Part shown: one piece after another, positions 10,094 to 20,165 of the stretch
Position numbering within the stretch: position 1 is the first letter of the stretch
Layout: each line of letters opens with the position of its first letter
Assembly (NCBI RefSeq): GCF_963675165.1
Contig: NC_087377.1
Location: forward strand, 7,395,122-7,459,121
Source of the DNA: Halichondria panicea
Taxonomy: Eukaryota; Porifera; Demospongiae; Suberitida; Halichondriidae
Direction: 5' to 3'
DNA length: 64,000 bases
Notes under the pieces: model-generated
Told to the model about the DNA's origin: nothing
What the model saw: the letters and a program-made list of their open reading frames with translations, nothing else
The model's database searches: none
Made by a program: the position numbers and the translations under genes

Positions 10094-11590
10094 ATGGCTC
10101 ATCTCTCAATCGGCACTATTGGCTCCTTCCAACCCAGCACGGAGGATTGGAAAGCGTATACAGAGCGACTTGAACTCTTTTTTGTCGCTAACAGCATTGA
10201 TGACGCAGGCATACGTCGTGCAACACTTCTCACCGTGTGCGGACCGTCAACGTATGGACTCGTCTGTGATCTCCTTGCTCCCGCAGCTCCTACCGAAAAA
10301 ACATTCGAAGAACTTGTTGCTCTGGTTCAGGAACACCAGCAGCCTACACCCTCACCCATCGTCGAGAGGTACACTTTCTTTACAAGAGTACAACACTCAG
10401 GAGAGACGATCAATGACTATGTGGCCCAGCTCCGCAAGATTGCTAAACACTGCCAGTTTGGCGAAACCCTCAACGACATGCTCCGAGACCGTATTGTTTG
10501 TGGATGTCGAGATAAGAAGCTCCAGTACAAGCTTTTGGCTGACCTTGACAGCGCTCTGGCTGTTGCAAAGGCATCGGAACTAGCTGATCGTGGCACCAGA
10601 AATCTCTCTGGACAGGACGCGTCTGTAAACCGTCTATTGGACAACCGTCGACGCAAGCCTCCACCCCCTCGGGAGAAACCTCCCTCAATTGGCCCAACAC
10701 AACCGTGTTTTCGTTGTGGTGCAGCTCATCCGGCAACTACGTGCAAGTTTCGCACAAGCACTTGTCACTACTGCAAGAAGCAAGGGCATATCTCAAAGGT
10801 CTGCAGAAAGAGAACAAGAGACTCAAAAGCAGACAAAACTGCATCTAGATCTACTAACCAGCTGACTGGTTCTGATGATGATGAGGAGGACACAGATGAG
10901 TACAGCTTGTTCTACTCCTCCGCTGGCCGCACTCAGCCAATCACTGTACCTGTTACTCTCAATGGACTGGATACGACCATGGAAATTGACACAGGTGCAG
11001 CCCTCTCTGTGATGAATGAACACACATACCGATCGCTGTGGCCTAAACGGCTCAAACCCACTTCAATCCGACTCAAGACCTACACTGGTAAGCACATTGT
11101 GGTAAAGGGCATAATTCGTGTGCACGTTCTGTACCAAGCACAGCAGGCTGAATTGGATCTCCTTGTTGTCGCTGGCAAGGGACCCTCCTTGCTTGGACGA
11201 GACTGGCTAAGACTGGATTGGCACAGCATTAAATACTCAACAATCGTGGCCGACGATCTCCAAGAGATCTTGGACAAGCATTCCACAGTGTTTGGGAAGG
11301 ACCTCGGGCACATCAAGGATGCTCCTGCCACTATTCATATTGATCCAGCGCACAAACCTCGATTTTGCAAGGCCCGTCCTGTTCCCTACTCTCGCTGCTC
11401 GAAGGTGGAGAAAGAAATTTCACGTCTTAAAGAACAAGGCGTTATTGAACCGGTGAAGTTCTCCGATTGGGCAGCTCCTGTCGTACCGGTGGTCAAGAAG
11501 GATGGCTCTATCCGACTGTGCGGTGACTACAAGGTTACTGTCAACACTGTGGCTAAACCTGACACTTACTTACCCTCTACCTCGCATTGA
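10094..11590 (+). CDS. Gag, protease and start of RT
   Basis: A 498-codon ORF starting MAHLSIGTIG shortly after the PBS. It contains a Gag capsid region (YVAQLRKIAKHCQFG), two zinc knuckles near residues 205-240 (CFRCGAAHPATTC, CHYCKKQGHISKVC), a retropepsin (MEIDTGAALSVM) near 298, and LLGRDWL after it. The N-terminal part of reverse transcriptase follows (VPVVKKDGSIRLCGDYKVT). The frame is lost near 11565, where RT continues in another frame from about 11560 (LPRIEDIFASLANG). Gag packages RNA, the protease cleaves the polyprotein, and RT begins in the same frame as in the inner nested element. Confidence 0.9.
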   Translation: MAHLSIGTIGSFQPSTEDWKAYTERLELFFVANSIDDAGIRRATLLTVCGPSTYGLVCDLLAPAAPTEKTFEELVALVQEHQQPTPSPIVERYTFFTRVQHSGETINDYVAQLRKIAKHCQFGETLNDMLRDRIVCGCRDKKLQYKLLADLDSALAVAKASELADRGTRNLSGQDASVNRLLDNRRRKPPPPREKPPSIGPTQPCFRCGAAHPATTCKFRTSTCHYCKKQGHISKVCRKRTRDSKADKTASRSTNQLTGSDDDEEDTDEYSLFYSSAGRTQPITVPVTLNGLDTTMEIDTGAALSVMNEHTYRSLWPKRLKPTSIRLKTYTGKHIVVKGIIRVHVLYQAQQAELDLLVVAGKGPSLLGRDWLRLDWHSIKYSTIVADDLQEILDKHSTVFGKDLGHIKDAPATIHIDPAHKPRFCKARPVPYSRCSKVEKEISRLKEQGVIEPVKFSDWAAPVVPVVKKDGSIRLCGDYKVTVNTVAKPDTYLPSTSH

Positions 11591-12189
11591 GGACATCTTT
11601 GCCTCTCTGGCAAATGGTAAATCATTTACTAAGTTAGACCTTGCACACGCCTACCAACAGATCTCACTGACGGAGGAATCCAAGGTCCTGACTACTGTCA
11701 ACACTCACAAGGGTCTCTTTCAGTACAACCGTCTACCGTTTGGGGTCTCAGCTGCTCCATCGATATACCATGGAGAGCCTCATGCAGGGTCTACCTCACG
11801 TAGTGGTGTATGTTGACGACATCCTCGTGACAGGATCCACTGAAGAAGAGCACCTCCGCACTCTAGAAGAAGTCCTAGACAGACTTGAGAAGGCCGGAGC
11901 TCGCCTGAAACGTGAGAAATGCAGATTCATGCTTCCCATGGTGGAGTACCTAGGTCACCGGATCTCTGCTGACGGTCTCCAGCCCACGGACACAAAAATC
12001 AAGGCATTGAAACAAGCACCCATTCCCCGGAATGTTACTCAGCTGAAGGCATTTCTAGGCCTCCTGAATTATTATGGCAAGTTTGTGCCAATCTGCTCGC
12101 CCCCCTTCACAGGTTACTACGGAAGGCTACTGCCTGGATTTGGGGCCCTGATCAGCAGAAGGCGTTTGACCAGGCCAAGCAAACGTTGA
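11502..12189 (+). pseudogene. Reverse transcriptase core, split over frames
   Basis: The RT continues in two overlapping frames: 11502-11816 (KLDLAHAYQQI, LPFGVSAAPS) and 11740-12189, which carries the active site YVDDILVTG and then VEYLGHRIS and LKAFLGLLNYYGKF. Frame changes occur near 11570 and 11770, and again near 12110-12190 before RNase H. All core RT motifs are visible, including the YVDD box, but this copy cannot make a continuous enzyme. Confidence 0.85.
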
Positions 12190-13589
12190 CATCAGACAGA
12201 GTCTTAGCACACTATGACCCATCTCTACCTCTCATCTTGGCATGTGATGCCTCGCCGTATGGAGTTGGAGCTGTGCTCTCTCATCGTTTCCCGGACGGCA
12301 CCGAGAAACCTGTGGCCTTCATATCCCGCTCACTTGGTCCGGCTGAAAAGAAATACTCCCAGCTGGACAAAGAGGGGTTAGCTATTATTTTTGGTGTTAC
12401 ACGTCTCCACCAATATCTGGTTGGCAGACAGTTTACCATATTGTCTGACCACAAGCCCCTGCAGCACCTATTCAAAGAGAACGCAGGTGTTCCTGTCCTC
12501 ACCTCAGCTCGACTTCAACGATGGGCACTCATCCTAGGCGCGTACAGCTACACGATCGAGTACAAGCCAAGACCAGACCATGCCAATGCTGATGTCTTCA
12601 GTCGTCTCCCCCTCCCAGAATGTGCTACCGAAGTACCGACCCCTGGAGAGAATATCCTGGCTATCAGCATGCTGGAATCCCTACCAGTCACGGCAAAAGA
12701 AATCACATCCTGGACAGAGAAGGATCCGGTCCTCTCTCGAGTTCGCCGTATGCTTGCTTCTTGCTGGAGAGACAACACCGACGCAGAACTCAAACCCTAC
12801 CAGCAACGACACACTCAACTTAGCCTCCACGATGGCTGTGTCATGTGGGGAAGTCGCGTGGTTATCCCACCTCCAGAAAGGGAGAGAATTCTCGAGGAAC
12901 TTCATGAAGGACACCCGGGCATCTCGAAAATGAAGAATCTCGCCCGATGTTTTGTATGGTGGCCCGGAATGGACAAAGCACTCGAAGAGAAAGTCAAGCT
13001 GTGTGACGCCTGCCAGCGAACCAGGAAACTCCCTCCAGTGGCACCGATTCAACCCTGGGAATGGCCAGAACGCCCCTGGGCTAGGCTGCACATCGACTAC
13101 GCTGGCCCTCTTCTCGGACACATGTTCTTGGTCGTAGTAGACGCCCACTCGAAGTGGATGGAGGTGAAAGCTGTACGGCACGCTACCACGGCTACTACCC
13201 TCACTGAACTCAGGTCGATCTTCGTGACTCACGGCATACCTGAATTGCTCGTGTCAGACAACAGATCAGTATTCACCAGTGCTGAATTCAAGGACTTTGT
13301 AAAAACACAAGGAATTCGACACACTACCTCAGGACCATACCACCCCTCAACAAATGGATTGGCAGAACGAGCCGTCCAAACCTTCAAGGCTTACATGAAG
13401 AAAGCCCCTGATGCCCCACTCAGAGACAACCTATCTCAGTTTCTCTTTCAGTACAGAATGACGCCGCACTCCACAACAGGCATCTCCCCATCTGAGCTAC
13501 TACTGAATCGCCGACCTCACTCTAAGCTTGACCTAGCTCCTGACTCAGAAAGTTCGCGCAAAACAGCTGAAGCAAAAGATTGGTCATGA
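12186..13589 (+). CDS. RNase H and integrase
   Basis: A 467-codon open frame. RNase H comes first (LACDASPYGVGAVLS, ILSDHKPLQHLF, HANADVFSRLP). The integrase follows, with the HHCC zinc region (ELHEGHPGISKMKNLARCFVWWPGM ... CDACQ) and the catalytic core: HIDYAGP, VVVDAHSKWMEV, VSDNRSVFTS and HPSTNGLAERAVQTF. The Gly usually seen after the second catalytic Asp-Asn is Arg here. The frame closes at 13589 shortly after the core, and the C-terminal module continues at 13600 in another frame. Confidence 0.9.
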   Translation: MTSDRVLAHYDPSLPLILACDASPYGVGAVLSHRFPDGTEKPVAFISRSLGPAEKKYSQLDKEGLAIIFGVTRLHQYLVGRQFTILSDHKPLQHLFKENAGVPVLTSARLQRWALILGAYSYTIEYKPRPDHANADVFSRLPLPECATEVPTPGENILAISMLESLPVTAKEITSWTEKDPVLSRVRRMLASCWRDNTDAELKPYQQRHTQLSLHDGCVMWGSRVVIPPPERERILEELHEGHPGISKMKNLARCFVWWPGMDKALEEKVKLCDACQRTRKLPPVAPIQPWEWPERPWARLHIDYAGPLLGHMFLVVVDAHSKWMEVKAVRHATTATTLTELRSIFVTHGIPELLVSDNRSVFTSAEFKDFVKTQGIRHTTSGPYHPSTNGLAERAVQTFKAYMKKAPDAPLRDNLSQFLFQYRMTPHSTTGISPSELLLNRRPHSKLDLAPDSESSRKTAEAKDWS

Positions 13590-13599
13590 TCAGCATGCT

Positions 13600-13947
13600 G
13601 TGGCTCGAAAGTTCGATGTTGGAGACAATGTCTATGTTTGTGATCTGCCCTCCAAGAAGGACTGGGTTCCCGGCACAATTGAAAGTACAGCTGGCCCTCT
13701 GTCTTTCAACGTTACCCTGATGACTGGTCAGACGTTTCGTCGACACGCAGATCATCTTCGCCCCCGCTCTACAGTCGAACAACAACCCCTGACTGATTGG
13801 ACCGATATACCAGAACTAGATCATGATACCGAAACACCCGACTTGAACTCTGAACAATCACCACCACCACCAACTGGCTCGACACTAGTTGGTCAGCTCG
13901 AGCGACAACCGCTCCAGACTAACTTGTGGACCATTACTAGTTTGTAG
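13600..13947 (+). pseudogene. Integrase C-terminal module
   Basis: A 115-codon ORF with RKFDVGDNVYVCDLP, WVPGTIESTAGPLSFNV and TFRRHADHLRPR, matching the C-terminal module of the inner element's integrase (GQQVMLKD ... ILRRHIDHIR). It is separated from the upstream integrase by a frameshift. A Pro-rich acidic tail ends 50 bases before the 3' LTR. Confidence 0.8.
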
Positions 13948-13986
13948 TGAGTTATTTTATATGTTGATGTAACGCTTCCATCTAGT

Positions 13987-14081
13987 AGGGGAGGAAGTGT
14001 AGTAATGTACATAGTGTAGTTGTGTTAATTAACTCATGTCCTGTGGTTAACTTTACTTCCTGTATTGTACTTTTCTGTTAT
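13987..14081 (+). repeat. Polypurine tract and truncated 3' LTR
   Basis: AGGGGAGGAAG (13987-13997) is the purine tract directly before TGTAGTAATG at 13998. LTR similarity runs for 84 bp and stops at CTGTTAT (14081). About 210 bp of the expected LTR is missing. Confidence 0.8.
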
Positions 14082-14296
14082 CTCTTTCCTTGGCAATCTG
14101 TTGTAGAAATTACAACAACGGTAACGAATCGTTATGATGAATTAGATGAAGTTGTATGTGAGCTCCTCCCTGACAAACAAACTGTAGTCTAGGTAACGGC
14201 CTTATCAGTCAAGTAGGCTAAAAATCTGTGTCCTTTGATGATGTAAGCTTTGATGTCTCTTTGTGCATATGTAGTTAAAAAAAAAAAAAAAAAAAC
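14082..14296 (+). other. Short open frame with a 20-A tail (possible retroposed 3' end)
   Basis: Immediately after the LTR break there is a 37-codon open frame without a start, ending TAG at 14190-14192 (...RYDELDEVVCELLP...). About 85 bases of sequence and then a pure run of 20 A (14277-14296) follow. This layout resembles the 3' end of a retroposed transcript or of a non-LTR element. I do not recognise the peptide. Confidence 0.35.
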
Positions 14297-14310
14297 CTTT
14301 GACTAGCTAG

Positions 14311-14360
14311 GAAGAGTAGCAGTAGTAGTAGGAAGAGTAGCAGTAGTAGTAGCAGTGCAA
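14311..14360. repeat. Short AGTAGC/AGT tandem repeat
   Basis: The block GGAAGAGTAGCAGTAGTAGT is repeated twice in direct orientation. Confidence 0.7.
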
Positions 14361-14838
14361 GCAGGACTAGACTAGATTAAAAAGTTGGTGGAACGAATAG
14401 CTGGCCTTTCTCTAAGCCACAAAACTGAGCAAGAAGCTGAAGAAGCAGCTAGACCGCAGAGACATGTACCTAGCCTTGAGAATTGGGAGGCGTGGCTCAA
14501 CTAGTTAGCCCAGCCCAGAGGAATTGTTACCGTAGGTACTGAACAACCGTAGTACGTAGAAGTAGGGCTACCCCTGGCTTTACTGAATTAACTAGCTGTG
14601 TCTGCTGTCTAGTTGGACCAGATTTAGTTAGATAATGAGGTAGAGAATAGTTGAGCGGTGCTGTGTGTAGCTTGAACTGTACTGGCTGGCAAGAATCTAG
14701 TAAGCACCCTATGCACTGATAACTCGTCAGAATGGAGGTATGTTCTAGGGATCTGGACAGCTGTACATCCAAAGGAGCCAGGGAGTGCCAATCATCTTCT
14801 CCCAGTCTCTGACACGCTAAACAAAACGAGCTAGAACT

Positions 14839-14903
14839 TAGTCTCGAATACCCGCCTCAACCTAAAAGCTGAGCTTTTAGGTTGAGGCGGGTATTCGAGA
14901 CTA
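14839..14903. repeat. Near-perfect 65-bp palindrome
   Basis: Two 32-bp arms (14839-14870 and 14872-14903) are exact inverse complements around a single central G. The left arm begins TAGTCTCGAATACCCGCCTC. It contains no ORF. It is the most perfect short inverted repeat in the window; see findings. Confidence 0.9.
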
Positions 14904-15001
14904 GCTAGAACTGGGAGTCCCAGCTAGAATTGCTAGCCGGATCTAGACTAATAGAATGACATGGAGGCGTGGTGAGGCCGGATCCACACTAATTGATCGA
15001 C

Positions 15002-15399
15002 CTAAAGACGCTCCTGTTCCAGACTTTCACGAATGGTAAGGAAAGGGTTAACGTGAGAGAAGGGGGCGTCTCGCTTGCGAGAGGAGGGAGCATCTGGCTT
15101 GTGAGGAGAGGGCGTCTGGCTTGTGAGCAGAGGGGGCGTCTGGCTTGTGAGAGGAGGAAGCGTCTGGCATGCATGGCAATCTTCGAGGATTCTTGATTTC
15201 TCCTCATCGCTGCGCACACATATCCTCCAGTCAGCTGCATCAGCAGCTTTGGTGTGCTTCTTGTAATAGAGGCTACCATTTTCAAACTTAAAGTTCTGCC
15301 TGCATTTTCTTCTAAAGTTTGCCTTCTCTGTTTTGCTGTTCTAGTAGGAGGGTATTCTCCTTTTCGTAAATAGTTTTCAATCTCTTGTAAATTCTCCAT
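15002..15399 (-). pseudogene. Integrase-like N-terminal fragment with tandem repeat
   Basis: Starting at 15399, MENLQEIENYLRKGEYPP, then after a frame change an NFKFENGSLYY stretch and VRSDEEKSRILEDCHA. This pattern (short helix, YP, 'F...NG.LYY', 'K.RIL..CH') is typical of the zinc-binding N-terminal part of integrases in GIN/KRBA2-like and related transposon proteins. The protein then runs into a 27-28-bp tandem repeat (15058-15172; GCGTCTGGCTTGTGAGAGGA variants, about four copies), so it is truncated. No catalytic core is present. Confidence 0.5.
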
Positions 15400-17680
15400 T
15401 TCTTGCTGCCTTCTTCAAATGACATGACTGTGAACGATCACTGGTTTTATACTATAGATCTAGCTGTCACTTGCTGTCAACTACAGGATGGAACAATTAA
15501 CCTTGCAACTTTGCTCTTCACACATGTAGATCTATAGGTCTACATTCCAGCTGTTACTTGCTGTCTACTACAGGATGAACACTTGCTTCATTGCTACCTT
15601 GCTACTACTAACCTTGCTCTTCTTCATTCTCTACTATGAGGAGTGCATGAATGCATGTAGATCTACTCCTGCTACTATATACCGAAGTTACATAGATGGA
15701 AACAGGTCACATTGGCGGGAACAAACATGTGCATAGGGGAGTCATTCACTCCTGGGGGAGTCACCCACACCTTAGGCAGGAATGACCGGGGGTCATTCCT
15801 CTGACAGCGGCACTAATTAAATTAAGCTATAGGCCAATTTAGTAGAAATGAAAAACATGGGCAAAAAATTTTTTTTCACAGGTGCTAACTTCAGCCCTTC
15901 CTCTTACCTACCTGTAAAAATTTGGCTCTCTACGAAGCTTTAAACAGGTCAAGCCCGGAGTTGAAGAAACTCACCGCACGTTCATTTTTTACAATGAAAT
16001 TTACTGTCTACGCGAGGGGAAATTCCCTATTATTGTTAATTATTTTTAACAAAAAAAGATTACAACTTGTACAGGACTATTTTATCAGCCCAGTACTTAC
16101 AATCATCAAGAGGAGTCAGGTATATTATAGCTCCACTTCTTAACAAACATAATTTAGCAACAAAAATTCATTAGAAAGAGCAGCTATCTAGCTAGCTAGC
16201 TTGGCGTAGATCCACTCTTGTTTCTTTAGATGTATGTATCCCGTGCCACTTGTCTTCATAAACCCTCCATAACAACCTACAGATAAGTAGTAAGTTAAGA
16301 TAGACACAATATCAATGTCACTTACATTCTAGCCAATAGACTATTGTTTCTCAGGCCTCCGACACTCGCAACGCCTGGGGGAACCATCCATATAAATGTT
16401 ATAGGACAATTTCACAGGGTTTCCTGGGCTCTCCAAGATGTGATCACTCATCCCATCAGGCCTGCTAATACTAAGCACAATGGCAGTGATACCAATACTA
16501 AATTAAAGGAGGAAAGCTTCTTGTAAGGCTAATAATAAGTTGGATCTAGCATATAGACGAATACTAAGTGAAAGGCCACCTATAATAGATCAGACAGGCT
16601 TCCTTAAGCTTTATGAAGAACAGAGACACTTTTTGTAGGCTCCATACAAGTGAGCGATCTATTATAAGACTGATACATGACACAGAAAGTAAGTACAAGC
16701 TGATAACAAGACATGAAAGCTACCATTGGAGCGACGGGAGTCTTTGTCTTTTTATTTCTTCGAAGATCCTTCCTAGATGCCAAGCAATCCAGCTACATAG
16801 CTATACTAGCTAGCTAGAGAGTCCTAGAATGCCTAGCCTTCATCTAACTAACTCGTCTTCTCCAGAAAATCTTTTACTAAGCTTTATGAGTATACGGAAG
16901 TGCCCGGAAAGCAATAATTGACTTCAATTATTCATGACGTTTGAGCGTCATCTGCTCAAGAGGGCGTTGCAATACTTTGTAGCGTTCCCTCGAACATATC
17001 TCAGGATAGAAAATAGCTAGGAGGTCGATCTTACGCTTTATCGGATTCAACAATAATAATAAACTCTGGTATACCCGCGTTAAGGGGTGTTTTCCTAGGC
17101 CCTGTCACATATTCTGTCCAGGCGGCGCAAGGATTTGAGTGTGAACAGCAGCCCTGGTGTTAGCCTCGACTCCAGCCCCTTGAATAGTGGGCCTGGTATT
17201 TACTGTTGGCGCGTGGGTGGACAATTAATTTATTATTTACCGTATTTTATCTCATTGAACGTTAAAACAGTAATTGTGATAAAGAACAGAAAAAAGAAAA
17301 AGGAGAGGCTACCTCTCTGTATATACTGTAGATAGAGACAGCTAAGTAAAACATCAGCTCTGTAGATTTATTCATTAACTTGAGGCTCGGATCGGATACA
17401 CACTCAGGCGACAAGTTAATCTCATAAGAAATTAGTTAAACCTGTGAGTAAAAAATAAATGTGGATAAGTACAGTGGCTGTGACGTAACATAATGTGAGG
17501 ACTACTTATTGATTTACACAATAGATTTACCATTGAAAGCACTATCCATTAATACACACTCAAGCAACAAGTCCGGATACACACTCAAGCAACAAGTCCC
17601 TCGGATCGGATACACACAAGTCCCTCGGATTGTAAACACATTCAGGCCACACAGTTCTCGGATCAGATACCACATACTTA
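15400..17680. other. No gene seen; minor repeats
   Basis: No convincing exon. ORFs up to 73 codons have no recognisable motif. Between 17385 and 17660 a motif GATACACACTCAAGCAACAA recurs three to four times in degenerate form. Confidence 0.5.
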
Positions 17681-17689
17681 CTCTGTGAC

Positions 17690-18060
17690 CAATTTTCGGC
17701 AAATGTCACAACAATACTTCCTTCCAGAGCTAGAGAGAATGGCACTGAACGTCGAACAGACACACCAACACTTTGAAGATGGCTTCACTCAGAGAAACAA
17801 GAGGAGAAATCACCATCACAACACTTCTTTCAGAGAGAGGTGCACTGGTCCTGTCAAGCTTCACATCAATCAAGAAAGGGAGTGTCTGGAAAGCAGATGG
17901 ACTTGCTCTGGGACTTGCCATAGCCGGTCGGTACGGTACCCACATAAACACCAGCGTACATACACTTCAACGCCTCCAGCTGCTTGTCTTTCAAGACTAG
18001 ACCTGGTTTTCCAACACAGGATAACGCGTACGCAAGAGCAGAAGAGAAGGTAGCAGCCAT
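17690..18060 (-). pseudogene. RecQ-like helicase N-terminal fragment
   Basis: Reading from 18060: MAATFSSALAYALSCVG, then LKDKQLEALKCMYAG, then the Walker A VPTGYGKS. After a frame change come FQTLPFLIDVKL and VVMVISPLVSLSEA (motif Ia). This order matches the start of the RecQ-family DEAD-like ATPase domain. The frame shifts right after the Walker A and again after motif Ia, and the DEAH box and HRDC parts are absent. The upstream end abuts the foldback repeat starting at 18066. It is a truncated gene copy, not a working helicase. Confidence 0.6.
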
Positions 18061-18065
18061 TACAC

Positions 18066-18824
18066 AACTTGGTATGAGAGGTGAATAGTGCCAAAAGAAA
18101 ACGAATTTGCTGTGTTAGGAGGCGGCGGTGTTTACTTGGTGGCGGCTTAACCTCGAGGGTGGCGGCAGGTGTCAGTTGTTGGCGGCGGCTTAACCTCCAG
18201 GGTGGCGGCGAGTGTCAGTTGGTGACGGCAATGTGGTTGGTGGCGGCGGCTTAGCCTAGAAAATGTAAAGGCCAGCCGTGAAGTTAGAACCACTTGACCT
18301 TAGCTAATAGAGAAACAGAGGGTTGCTCCTGTGCTAGCTAGCCTCGAGACCATGAGCAGCCTGATATCAGGTCAGGGCTAGAGCAACTGTGGTCTTGACC
18401 ACTCCACAATCCCTCCCAAACACTAAAAACAAGCTTGAGAAGTAGTCTGCCAATAATTAGTTAATTAAAGGTCAAGTGGTCCAACATTATCTTATTCACA
18501 TCCACACATTAATATATTCGAGGCTAAGCCGCCGCCACCAAGTAAACACCCGACATAACCTCGAGGTTAAGCCGCCGCCGCCACCGTAGATAGAGTCTCT
18601 ACACTCTCATGCCGCCACCAAAAAACACCAGCCGCCACCATAGATAGAAGAAGGAAACAGCCTCCGCCACACTCGAGGTTAAGCCGCCGCCACCTTCGAA
18701 GTTAAGCCGCCGCCAGCAAGTAAACACCCGCCGCCACCTTCGAGGTTATGCCGCCGCCACCAAACAAACACCCCCCTCCTAAAAACATCCTCCTTTTGGC
18801 ACTACTCACCCCTCATAACTTGGG
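18066..18824. mobile_element. GGCGGC-rich foldback element
   Basis: The ends are inverse complements: AACTTGGTATGAGAGGTGAA at the left and CACCCCTCATAACTTGG at the right, both next to GTGCCAAAAG/CTTTTGGCAC. Inside, units of GGTGGCGGCGGCTTAACCTC on the left are mirrored by GAGGTTAAGCCGCCGCCACC units on the right. An inner inverted AAGGTCAAGTGGT pair surrounds the centre near 18440. There is no ORF. A right-half copy lies at 63296-63458. This fits a foldback/MITE-like DNA element. Confidence 0.75.
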
Positions 18825-19054
18825 GCTAGATTTCTTTTTTCAATGACATCATTATAAATGAAACGGATATCAATGTTTTACAAACTAATGCGGAATAAGA
18901 ATACTGATAAATATACTGCAATTTACGATTACCCAGATTCTGGGTAATTCTGGCGCATGCGTAAACAGTGTATACCAGGCCGTCTTTCTCAGCGGCCTGG
19001 AATCGAGGCTACCCTGGTGTGAACGAGCTATCTTTTCCTAGTTGTCTTCTTGTT

Positions 19055-19385
19055 ATGCCTCGAGGCGTAGCCGCACGAGGGATACGGTAAAGCTGACTGT
19101 GTGTGTGTCTGTGTGTGTGTGTATTCCAGCTATAACTGCTCAACGGTTGCAATGTAACGAAAACTAACAGCTTCTATAGGCTTCTAGCCACGTTCTCTTG
19201 GATTTTGATTCGTGGATTAGCAAACTAAAGCTTCTTTCTCGAGTTATGGCTAGTTTGACTCACATTGAAGGCTGTTGCAGTCTCTTCAGAATCTTTCATA
19301 GCATCATCTGTCCGCACAAACTTTCTATTCAACATATGAGTTGGCCTTGCACTAAAGCACTAGCTTTTTGTTAGCTACAATACTC
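19055..19385. repeat. Dispersed repeat family A, copy 1
   Basis: Contains a GTGT microsatellite followed by a block with TAGGCTTCTAG, CTTGGATTTT and a terminal AGCACTAGCT/GTTAGCTACA. The same order recurs at 56890-57145 and 57545-57872. No coding potential recognised. Confidence 0.55.
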
Positions 19386-19942
19386 AGAAAATATCTTTTA
19401 AAACAGCTAGCTAGCATTAGCCATTTGTGAAATTGATCTCTTTGGACACACCCTTTAATTATTCCTGTGGATGTAATGCGCATGCGCGCTCATTCCCCAT
19501 GTGTGAGAAAATAATATCCCAAGATCCTCCTGGCAGAATCATCTTTGTCTTGAGGGCCTGGTATATAAGCCACAAAACACTACCATATAACAATATAGAT
19601 AACAATATGCATGTACACAGGTCTTTTCTTCTTAGATATTATATACACTGAACTACAGATCCTGGAAGAATCAATTTTCTTCTTTCTTGAGATCCTGGTA
19701 AGCCACATAATACAACAATAGATGCATGTAAATAAGTCTTTTCTTCTCAGTGACTTTATATAGATAAGCTAACTTTAATACTAATATAACACTCTAATAC
19801 TTTTAAGCGAAAGCAAAAACATGGCGAGAGGCATTAGCACAGCGCCAGCTTGAACACTAGTTTGAATAGTGTTGCTATGTGGTAGTCATTCAGCTTGATG
19901 CATAGCAACCAGTCAGCCAATCAGATGGGACATATATATCAA
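19386..19942. other. No gene seen
   Basis: AT-rich, with two diverged copies of a TCTTTTCTTCTTAGATATTA-type block near 19620 and 19740. No exon recognised. Confidence 0.4.
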
Positions 19943-20052
19943 TTAATGCACAGTGCCTCGGGGTTTATGACAGTAAAACACACCTCCCCCTCGGGCTTAC
20001 GCCCTCGTAGTCGGGAGGTTTACTGTCATAAACCCCTCTACACTGTACATTA
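19943..20052. repeat. Hairpin MITE-like inverted repeat
   Basis: Arms GGGGTTTATGACAGTAAA (19960-19977) and TTTACTGTCATAAACCCC (20019-20036) are exact inverse complements. The symmetry extends outwards through a CACAGTG/CACTGTA pair to TTAATG/CATTAA, and inwards through ACCTCCC/GGGAGGT. Confidence 0.8.
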
Positions 20053-20165
20053 ACTTCTAGGTCGGGGGGGGCCTAACAGGGAGGGCCCAAAATTTTATGA
20101 CACCGGCCCCCTCAGCTGCTGTTAGTGCAGTGTCACATGAAAATGAATAATTATAGGAATATCAC

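Larger units (their letters stand above)
9754..14081 (+). mobile_element. Ty3/gypsy-type LTR retrotransposon, 3' LTR truncated
   Basis: The 5' LTR at 9754-10048 (TGTAGTAATG ... ACATAACA) is followed by a tRNA-Ser-type PBS, gag-pro-RT-RNase H-integrase reading frames, a polypurine tract (13987-13997) and the first 84 bp of a 3' LTR. That LTR stops at 14081, where similarity to the 5' LTR ends abruptly. The 5' LTR also differs from the 3' copy by a 9-bp TTTACTTTT insertion. Several frameshifts break Pol. It belongs to the same broad lineage as the element at 3939-8403, sharing the PBS and protein layout, but the LTRs are unrelated. Confidence 0.88.
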
